From Synechococcaceae cyanobacterium RL_1_2 (GTDB taxonomy: Bacteria; Cyanobacteriota; Cyanobacteriia; Cyanobacteriales; JAAUPO01): a DNA stretch of 7,754 nucleotides. How positions within the stretch are numbered: the first letter of the stretch is position 1; every line of letters starts with the position of its first letter. Of this stretch, positions 1-5,673 are shown piece by piece. Under the pieces are notes generated by a model that did not search any database, had not been told where the DNA came from, and worked only from the letters and a program-made list of their open reading frames with translations. The stretch covers positions 1 through 7,754 of the forward strand of contig JAAUPO010000090.1 of the NCBI GenBank assembly GCA_012033095.1. The letters are read 5' to 3'. Both the position numbers and the translations under genes were made by a program.

Positions 1-936
1 AAAAATATCTAAAATCACTTCGGTGCGATCGACCACCCTCACCCCACAGGTCTGTTCAATATTTCTCACCTGCATGGGGGATAAATCTCGATCGAAGACC
101 ACCAAATTAACCCCTAGGGTCTGAACTTTGAGGGCAATATCATCTACTTTGCCAGAACCCACTACCGTTTTGGAATCGGGGCGCGATCGCTTTTGGGTAA
201 TGGTTTCCACTACTTTTCCCCCGGCGGTATCCACTAACCGCTCCAATTCCGTGAGGGTATCTAAGAATTCATAATTGTCCATGGTTTGGGTAATTAAACC
301 CACAATGAGGACGCGATCGATGGATTCATCAACGGTTTGGGCAATATATTCCCGTCTAAACTCCGCCTCTAGCCCTTCGACTAAATCCACAAAATCCTGG
401 CCCATCACCTCCGGCAAGGATAGCAGGGGGGATACATCCCAATAGGCCAACCGATTAGGGTCAGTATCGGCTTTATCCGATTGGGGCAACAGATAGGAAA
501 GATAGGCCTGATCCACAAAGCCTGCAGCCCCTCGGCCCCGACTTACATTTCCTTCCCCCGTTAACGGCAACGTAACCATGGCATCTAAACGTTGTAGCAC
601 CATGGCTGTTAAACAAGATTCCTTGGGGGGTTCTGGTTCTAATTGGGTGGCAATACAGCGAATACCACTTAACCGCTCTGCCCCATACCGAGGTAACTCC
701 AACGGCGGAATTTGGGTTTGGCGAGGGGAACCAACCCCCACCCGGATCACTTGGCCCCGCCGATTAATATAGGCACAGACCGGCTGGCGAATCTCTGTGC
801 TGATGGCCCCTAACCGTTGGGCAAATTCTGGAGTCCCAAAGCGATCGGAGGGCATTTTTTGCTCATACAACCGCTTTAATTGTTTGATGTGACTACTTTT
901 TAGCCCTTTAATGTTGCCGAAAATAGTATCGATAAT
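1..936 (-). CDS. hflX: GTPase HflX, N-terminal part (runs off left edge)
   Basis: HflX is a ribosome-associated GTPase of the Obg/HflX superfamily that acts on stalled or stress-damaged ribosomes in the cytoplasm. The minus strand is open from the window edge to a stop at 958-960, giving about 312 residues. Visible are the cyanobacterial N-terminal extension (KQLKRLYEQ, VCAYINRRGQVIRVGVG, LPRYGAERLSGIRC), then VDLVEGLEAEFRREYI and the HflX domain core (RLVDTAGGKVVETITQKRSR, TVVGSGKVDDIA, LVVFDRDLSPMQVRN, VRVVDRTEVILDIF). The C-terminal G domain with the Walker A motif lies outside the window. The start is uncertain: the family usually begins with a Met at about the position of ATC 931-933, but no in-frame ATG, GTG or TTG lies between the stop and that point. 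I placed the start at ATT 934-936. The next in-frame candidates are TTG at 870 and a later ATG, which would cut into the conserved N-terminus. An out-of-frame ATG sits at 948-950. Confidence 0.92.
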   Translation of the reverse strand, partial: MIDTIFGNIKGLKSSHIKQLKRLYEQKMPSDRFGTPEFAQRLGAISTEIRQPVCAYINRRGQVIRVGVGSPRQTQIPPLELPRYGAERLSGIRCIATQLEPEPPKESCLTAMVLQRLDAMVTLPLTGEGNVSRGRGAAGFVDQAYLSYLLPQSDKADTDPNRLAYWDVSPLLSLPEVMGQDFVDLVEGLEAEFRREYIAQTVDESIDRVLIVGLITQTMDNYEFLDTLTELERLVDTAGGKVVETITQKRSRPDSKTVVGSGKVDDIALKVQTLGVNLVVFDRDLSPMQVRNIEQTCGVRVVDRTEVILDIF

Positions 937-969
937 CTTTCTATAAACATGGTGAAGTTAATGGCTTCT

Positions 970-975
970 ATTATA
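970..975 (-). promoter_or_regulatory. -10 box of the hflX promoter (TATAAT)
   Basis: Read on the minus strand, these bases are a perfect TATAAT, about 34 bases upstream of the presumed hflX start, so the transcript would have a leader of roughly 27 bases. At 17-base spacing the -35 region is poor (TTCGGT), as is common in cyanobacterial promoters. The position supports translation starting around 933-950 rather than deep inside the gene. Confidence 0.45.
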
Positions 976-1008
976 TAAGACCTAGATGGAATACCGAAAG
1001 AATATTCA

Positions 1009-1042
1009 GGCTTAAAAGCCACTGTTAGCTAAGGTTTTTTTT
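1009..1042 (+). terminator. weak hairpin followed by T8, terminator-like
   Basis: GGCTT-AA-AAGCC (1009-1020) forms a short perfect stem. A second small palindrome, TTAGCTAA, follows, and a run of eight T ends at 1042. The order hairpin then T-run suits a transcript on the plus strand, yet no plus-strand gene lies upstream. It could end a small unannotated RNA or antisense transcript, or be chance in AT-rich DNA. The gap between stem and T-run (14 bases) is longer than in a standard intrinsic terminator. Confidence 0.2.
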
Positions 1043-1090
1043 GTACTAGATTTAAGATAGTAGAGTGAATCATGGTTGATTAAGAAATCC

Positions 1091-1119
1091 ATGCTTAAAT
1101 ATGGTTAAGATGGTTAAGA
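1091..1119 (+). repeat. iterated ATGSTTAAR-type direct repeats upstream of parA
   Basis: ATGGTTAAG occurs twice in direct tandem (1101-1109 and 1110-1118) and is preceded by the related ATGCTTAAAT (1091-1100), giving three copies at 9-10 base spacing. A looser relative, CATGGTTGATTAAG, lies at 1071-1084. The array ends about 50 bases before the parA start, where an operator or autoregulatory site would sit. A binding protein is not evident from the sequence. TTGATT at 1076-1081 with AT-rich DNA around 1095-1102 could be a promoter overlapping the array. Confidence 0.5.
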
Positions 1120-1169
1120 TTTATGAAACCTAATCTTTCTTTAAACGCAACCCCCTAGGACAAGCTGCT

Positions 1170-2117
1170 ATGGCTTATATCATCAGTACCGTTAATATGA
1201 AAGGTGGTGTTGGCAAAACCACTTTAACCGTTAACTTTGCCACTTCCCTTGTTAAAAACCATGGTAAAAGGGTACTGGTGGTGGATTTAGATGCTCAAAT
1301 TAGCGCGACTTTAAGTTTGTTGTCCCCCCACGAATTTGCCAAAATTCGCAAAGGCAAACGCACCCTCAGCCATCTCCTCGATCGCCTTATTAATCCTAGG
1401 GGCAAAAACCAAGCGTTAACGGTACAGGATGTGGTCAGGCCCTACGTTTGTAACCTAAAAGGCTTGGATCTCTTGCCTGGGGATATTGAACTCTATGATG
1501 AGTATATGGTGTCCCAGATGCTCCACATGGAAACCCTCACCGCCGATAGTAAAAATTTCCAACAGGTATGGAACAACTTTGAGCGGGTCTTGATTCGAGA
1601 TTTACTCGCTCCGATCCAAGCGGACTATGACTTTATTATCCTAGATTGTGCCCCTGGCTATAACCTGTTAACCCGTAGTGGCATTGCCGCCAGCAATTTC
1701 TATCTGTTACCAGCTCGCCCAGAACCCCTATCTGTTATTGGGATTCAATTATTAGAGCGCAGAATTGCCAAACTCAAAGAAAATCATAAAGAAGATATTC
1801 CGATCAATATCGAACTGTTGGGCATTGTATTTATCCTGTCTGGTAGTAGCCTCTTGAATCGTTACTATAACCAAGTAATGAAAAGGGTCAGACAGGACTT
1901 TAAACCAACCCAAATCTTTAATACCCAAATCCCCATGGACGTGAACGTAGCTAAGTCCTTGGATAAATTTATGCCCGTGGTGTTAGCCCATCCCACTTCC
2001 AAAGGGGCCAAATATTTTGGCAAATTGACCGATGAAGTGATCCAACGCTTGGATTCCCCTGATTTTGTTAGAAAAGAAAGTGAAGATTTATCCAAAGTTA
2101 GCTTGAAAAATCTCTAG
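1170..2117 (+). CDS. ParA-family (MinD/ParA/Soj) ATPase, orphan
   Basis: This is a cytoplasmic P-loop ATPase of the ParA/MinD superfamily; members position DNA or protein cargo through ATP-dependent dimerisation and DNA binding. The 315-residue protein starts with the deviant Walker A motif KGGVGKTT (residues 11-18, signature Lys11), followed by VLVVDLDAQ (35-43) and Walker B FIILDCAPG (155-163). DVNVAKSLDKFMPV lies in the C-terminal part typical of cyanobacterial members. The ATG at 1170 is supported by TAGGA ending 9 bases upstream. The extra length beyond a minimal Soj (about 250-270 residues) comes from an insert at roughly residues 56-135. No ParB-like, MinE-like or McdB-like gene lies next to it, so its cargo cannot be assigned. 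The downstream purL is 130-170 bases away and unrelated in function. ParA-type assignment is firm; chromosome partitioning as the actual role is only possible. Confidence 0.9.
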   Translation: MAYIISTVNMKGGVGKTTLTVNFATSLVKNHGKRVLVVDLDAQISATLSLLSPHEFAKIRKGKRTLSHLLDRLINPRGKNQALTVQDVVRPYVCNLKGLDLLPGDIELYDEYMVSQMLHMETLTADSKNFQQVWNNFERVLIRDLLAPIQADYDFIILDCAPGYNLLTRSGIAASNFYLLPARPEPLSVIGIQLLERRIAKLKENHKEDIPINIELLGIVFILSGSSLLNRYYNQVMKRVRQDFKPTQIFNTQIPMDVNVAKSLDKFMPVVLAHPTSKGAKYFGKLTDEVIQRLDSPDFVRKESEDLSKVSLKNL

Positions 2118-2128
2118 GTATCGGGATG

Positions 2129-2183
2129 ATGGGCTTTACTCCAAACTTTCCCTAGGGGTTTGAGCACGAAAAGAAGCCCCCAT
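2129..2183 (+). other. parA-purL intergenic inverted repeats, weak terminator candidate
   Basis: Just after the parA stop, ATGGGCTT (2129-2136) can pair with AAGCCCCCAT (2174-2183) if two C are bulged out. Between them CAAAC and GTTTG form a smaller inner stem around CCCTAGGG. No U-tract follows, so this is at best a weak rho-independent terminator or a folded leader upstream of purL. Confidence 0.2.
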
Positions 2184-2212
2184 AAATGCCTGGTGGTATT
2201 TACCGACAATGG

Positions 2213-2227
2213 CATAATGGTTAACCA
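2213..2227 (+). promoter_or_regulatory. possible purL -10 (CATAAT) overlapping palindrome TGGTTAACCA
   Basis: CATAAT (2213-2218) resembles a -10 box 69 bases before the preferred purL start. It shares its last base with the perfect 10-base palindrome TGGTTAACCA (2218-2227). No good -35 is visible. A palindrome over the expected transcription start suits an operator, and its half-site TGGTTAA also appears in the repeats upstream of parA. This is suggestive only. Confidence 0.25.
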
Positions 2228-2286
2228 GCAGATTAGTTATTGCTAAAATGCTTTTGCCCTTAAATTATGTTCCTAATTCCCCTGCT

Positions 2287-4581
2287 ATGAATTTTACCCC
2301 TGCTGAAATTGCCAGCGAAGGCCTTAAACCAGAAGAGTATCAAGAAATTGTTAACCGTCTAGGACGGGAACCCAATCGGGCCGAACTGGGTATGTTTGGG
2401 GTAATGTGGTCTGAACATTGTTGTTACAAGAATTCTCGCCCCCTATTAGGTCAATTTCCTACCACTGGCGATCGCGTGTTGGTGGGGCCCGGAGAAAATG
2501 CTGGGGTCGTGGATCTAGGGGATGGGATTCGGTTAGCGTTCAAAATTGAATCCCACAACCACCCTTCTGCGATCGAGCCGTTTCAAGGAGCGGCCACCGG
2601 GGTAGGGGGAATTTTACGGGATATTTTTACCATGGGAGCTCGCCCGATCGCGATTCTCAATTCCCTCAGATTTGGCAAATTAGAAGATAGTCAAACCCGA
2701 AGAATTTTTCAAGGGGTGGTAGAAGGCATTGCTCACTACGGTAACTGCATTGGGGTACCCACCGTTGGGGGAGAAGTTACTTTTGACCCAGCCTACCATG
2801 GTAATCCCCTAGTGAATGCCATGGCGTTAGGGGTGATGGAAACGAAGGACATTGTAAAAGCAGGGGCTTCTGGCATTGGTAACCCGGTGATCTATGTTGG
2901 TTCCACCACCGGGCGGGATGGCATGGGTGGAGCTAGTTTTGCTAGTGCTGAACTAACGGAAGATTCCATGGACGATCGCCCAGCGGTACAAGTGGGGGAT
3001 CCCTTTTTAGAAAAATCCTTAGTGGAAGCCTGTTTAGAAGCATTTAAAACGGGGGCTGTTGTTGCCGCCCAAGACATGGGGGCAGCGGGTCTCACCTGCT
3101 CCACCGCAGAAATGGCAGCAAAAGGGGGAGTCGGAGTTGAACTGGATTTAGATCAAATCCCGGTGCGGGAAGAGGGGATGGTTCCTTATGAATATTTGTT
3201 ATCGGAATACCCAGGAAAGAATGTTGTTTGTGGGCCATCAAGGCCGAGAACAGGAACTGATTGATATTTTTGAAAAGTGGGGACTCCATGCAACGGTAGC
3301 TGGTCAAATTATTGAAGAACCCGTAGTGAGAATTTTCTTTCAGGGGGAAGTGGCAGCGGAAATTCCGGCTTTAGCTCTATCCGATGACACTCCCATTTAC
3401 CACCGAGAATTGTTAGCTCAACCCCCTGCCTACGTAGAAAGTGCTTGGGATGCAAATATTGAGGCATTACCGGATCTATGCAAAACAGATCCGAAACAAG
3501 TATTACTAAACTTATTGGCTAGCCCCACGATCGCTTCTAAAAGATGGGTCTATCGTCAGTACGATCATCAAGTACAAAATGGCACTGTGCTGTTCCCCGG
3601 AGGAGCTGATGCCGCTGTCATTAGAATTTATCCCGTAGCTAGCCACAGTGAAGGAAAAGTTTATCCATCTCCAGAAAATTATCGTCGGGGAGTAGCGGCC
3701 ACCACGGACTGTAATGGTCGGTATGTATATCTCAATCCTTACGGTGGAGCGCAGTTAGCGGTGGCAGAAGCGGCTCGAAATTTGAGCTGTGTAGGAGCTA
3801 GACCGATCGCGATTACTGACAATCTTAATTTTGGTAGCCCCGAAAATCCAGTGGGATATTGGCAACTAGCCGAAGCCTGTCGGGGTATTGCCGATGCTGT
3901 CGTACCTTTAGTACCCCAGTGACCGGTGGCAATGTGTCCCTTTATAACGAGACTTTGGATAGTAACGGCAAACCCCAAGCGATCTATCCTACCCCCGTGA
4001 TCGGCATGGTGGGTTTAGTGGATGATGTTACTAAGGTTTGTGGCCAAGGGTTTAAGCATCCTGGCGATCGCATTTATCTTTTGGGGAGTAACGCCCAAAC
4101 AACCCTAGGAGCTTCGGAATATTTAGCGGTCTGTCATGATGTGGTAGCGGGTAAACCACCGGAGTTAGATTCGGAGCTAGAACTTAAAGTCCAAGCTGCT
4201 TGCCGGGAAGGAATTGCCCGTGGATGGTTAGCCTCCGCCCATGATTGTGCAGAAGGGGGCCTCGCGATCGCCCTAGCGGAATCTGCCATCAGTGGGGGGG
4301 TCAGTGCCAATGTGGATATTCCTAATCACCGGGGAGATCGTCTAGATCAGTTACTTGTGGGTGAGTCCGCGAGTCGTATTATTGTTTCTGTGACCCCTGA
4401 GCATCAAAAGGATTGGGAACAATACATCCAAACCGCGTTGCCCCATAGTTGGAGTTATATCGGCATTGTGATTACGGCCCAAGCTCCGTTTATCATCCAC
4501 GTCAATGATCAACCCATTTTGTCTGTGACCTTAGAGGAAATTACGACCCCCTGGACTACTGCGATCGAAAGTTACCTTTAA
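2287..4581 (+). CDS. purL: Phosphoribosylformylglycinamidine synthase subunit PurL, frame interrupted twice
   Basis: PurL catalyses the ATP-dependent conversion of FGAR to FGAM, the fourth step of purine synthesis, using ammonia from PurQ in a complex with PurS. Visible motifs are [15 protein letters not shown] (likely catalytic His44), [10 protein letters not shown] (residues about 85-94, Mg/ATP ligands), the glycine-rich [12 protein letters not shown] with [15 protein letters not shown], the second-half copy [32 protein letters not shown] and [15 protein letters not shown]. The total of about 765 codons is normal for the small PurL class. The Met at 2287 leaves the usual short N-terminus before FTPAEI; an in-frame ATG at 2248 would add 13 residues. 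The frame breaks twice: an extra base at 3208/3209 makes the first segment end at 3264, and a missing base near 3897 returns to the original frame. Between them, about 690 bases stay fully conserved in the shifted frame. As read, no full-length enzyme is made. Because the gene is normally essential, sequence error is the likeliest cause. Confidence 0.92.
3208..3209 (+). other. +1 frameshift site in purL
   Basis: In the original frame the codons read ...TCG GAA TAC CCA and run to a stop ending at 3264. Removing one base (T3208 or A3209) gives TCG GAA TCC CAG GAA AGA (or ACC for TCC), that is [12 protein letters not shown], the usual PurL sequence. Removing A3209 restores the Ser most family members have here. 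The site is not a homopolymer. Confidence 0.85.
3893..3901 (+). other. -1 frameshift site in purL
   Basis: The shifted frame reads GCC GAT GCT GTC GTA and stops at TGA ending 3922. Adding one base (for example a second T after GATGCT) gives [18 protein letters not shown], the expected PurL sequence, and returns to the frame that reaches the stop at 4581. It exactly compensates the extra base near 3208. Confidence 0.85.
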
Positions 4582-4606
4582 TCGGAATTGTCGATCAACC
4601 ATAAAG

Positions 4607-4749
<143 letters not shown>

Positions 4750-4752
4750 TGA

Positions 4753-4877
4753 GACTAATAGGAGATACGCACAAGCCCCCTAAATCCCCCAAATTTTGGG
4801 GACTTGCTTGAACAATTGTCCCCAAGCATCATGGTTCCCAGGACAGAATCGAAATTTTTGCGTAAGTCCTGACTAAT
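4753..4877. mobile_element. MITE-like element (4760-4870) with 7-bp target duplication
   Basis: The 111-base core starts with AGGAGATACGCA (4760-4771) and ends with TGCGTAAGTCCT (4859-4870). These terminal inverted repeats match at 10 of 12 positions. The core is flanked directly by identical GACTAAT copies (4753-4759 and 4871-4877), the expected footprint of transposition. Its interior carries a C-rich/G-rich palindromic segment (CCCCCAAATTTTGGGG at 4786-4801, framed by CAAG and CTTG), similar in style to repeats common between cyanobacterial genes. There is no room for a transposase, so it would need one in trans. Confidence 0.75.
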
Positions 4878-4956
4878 GAGTTTATCGGTAAAGCTTATAG
4901 CTCTATCGATAGGTTTTCATCCCTCCTAGATCCCTAGCCGATATCGCCATAGCCCA

Positions 4957-5079
4957 AAAACTTACACCCCCCCCAAGGGACAAAACCCAATTTGGTAATT
5001 TGGTAGGGGTCAATGATAGTTGCTTTAGAACAATCATTGTGGAAGCATAGTCGCGATCGCAATAATGCTTGTAAGTTTT
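4957..5079. repeat. Distant inverted repeat AAAACTTACA / TGTAAGTTTT with nested small palindromes
   Basis: AAAACTTACA (4957-4966) and TGTAAGTTTT (5070-5079) are exact inverse copies 103 bases apart. Nested inside are CAATGAT/ATCATTG (5011-5017, 5033-5039), AAGCAT/ATGCTT (5043-5048, 5065-5070) around a HIP1 octamer, and a direct repeat AATTTGGT near 4990-5005. CTAGCCG occurs at 4934-4940 and 5080-5086, but only the right copy abuts the repeat end, so this is not a clean target duplication. It may be an older degraded element. Confidence 0.35.
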
Positions 5080-5089
5080 CTAGCCGTAG

Positions 5090-5112
5090 TTAATCTGATC
5101 ACAACAGATTAA
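5090..5112. repeat. Perfect 8-bp hairpin TTAATCTG-N7-CAGATTAA
   Basis: TTAATCTG (5090-5097) and CAGATTAA (5105-5112) pair perfectly across a 7-base loop. The hairpin lies about 90 bases past the 3' end of the Nif11 gene. It is AT-rich and has no U-tract on either strand, so it is a poor terminator; a dyad protein-binding site or RNA hairpin is as likely. Confidence 0.4.
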
Positions 5113-5203
5113 TCATGGATAGTTAAAACCTGAATAAGCCTTTAAACATGTCCTGATCTTTATTATTTATGGCTATAGCGATAAATTTTTCCATGTAATG
5201 GAT

Positions 5204-5538
5204 TTATTCCGGTTTATGTAAAGCCTGTTTGATTACATCCCAGGCCTTGCTTTTACGACTATTTCCTTTTGCCCACTGCATTTCCATCAAGATCGTATGC
5301 ACTTGACTAAGTTCATTCGGCTCCCCTTCTATTTCCTCCACTTCATGCTCAGAGACGAAGAAGTTAGCCTTGAGATCCTCCTCTAGTTCCTTCGCGGTGA
5401 ATTCATAGCCCCAGTTTTTAGCGACTTTAATAGTAATGCGAACAAACTCCTCCAAGGAATTAGACTGAATGAGCTCCTGTTGTAGTTCTGGAGTTTGTAA
5501 GATCTTTTGAAAAAATCTTCTAAGGATTTATTGGCCAT
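5204..5538 (-). CDS. Nif11-domain small protein, frame interrupted once
   Basis: With one base restored at 5504-5515 this gene encodes about 111 residues beginning MANKSLEDFF. Residues 1 to about 50 fit the Nif11 domain (PF07862): FF-K/Q-KILQTPELQQEL, then EEFVRITIKVAKNWGYEFTAKELEEDL. Nif11 proteins include nitrogenase-linked small proteins and leader peptides of RiPP precursors. Here FVSEHEVEEIEGEP sits where leaders carry a double-Gly cleavage site, but reads EGE instead. The final 37 or so residues (from NELSQV) contain no Cys and few Ser/Thr, so a lanthipeptide-like core is unlikely. As read, translation from ATG 5536-5538 leaves the frame after DFFK and stops near 5383, while the downstream frame is open to 5204. 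No nif gene or modification enzyme is in the window, so the function is unknown. Confidence 0.7.
5504..5515 (-). other. -1 frameshift site in the Nif11 gene (homopolymer)
   Basis: On the minus strand the codons GAT TTT TTC AAA AGA TCT leave the Nif11 frame. Adding one A to the AAAA run (5504-5507), or one T to the T6 run (5510-5515), gives DFFKKILQTPEL or DFFQKILQTPEL, which match the family and join the frame ending at 5204. Confidence 0.8.
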
Positions 5539-5673
5539 AGCTTTAAACTCGAATAGTGCTAACAAAAATAATCGTAACGAGGAATCGGGTTGATAGATGG
5601 CGAATCTGCCTAAGTTACCATAATCCCACATTCCACCAGGTCGAAATCTATAGAAACCTATCCCCCCATATCT
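5539..5673 (-). other. Open frame upstream of the Nif11 start; possible coding extension
   Basis: Forty-five codons before the Nif11 ATG, in the same frame and without a stop, read GFYRFRPGGMWDYGNLGRF, then AIYQPDSSLRLFLLALFEFKA. The composition and codons look protein-like. The frame overlaps the end of the CHAT-like gene and is closed upstream by TGA at 5674-5676. If the G6 tract (C6 at 5662-5667 on plus) lacked one base, the CHAT-like protein would run on through this segment instead of stopping at 5658-5660. A chance open frame or a leader region cannot be excluded. Confidence 0.35.

Noticed and set aside
578..772. Plus-strand ORF of 64 codons
   Set aside because: It lies wholly inside conserved hflX on the other strand and has no recognisable protein features.
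1865..2095. Minus-strand ORF of 76 codons within parA
   Set aside because: The parA frame is clearly coding here, with conserved residues to its end; the antisense frame shows no family features.
3188..3922. Programmed translational frameshifting in purL
   Set aside because: Neither site has a slippery heptamer with downstream structure that I can see, and purL is not a known recoding target; error or mutation is simpler.
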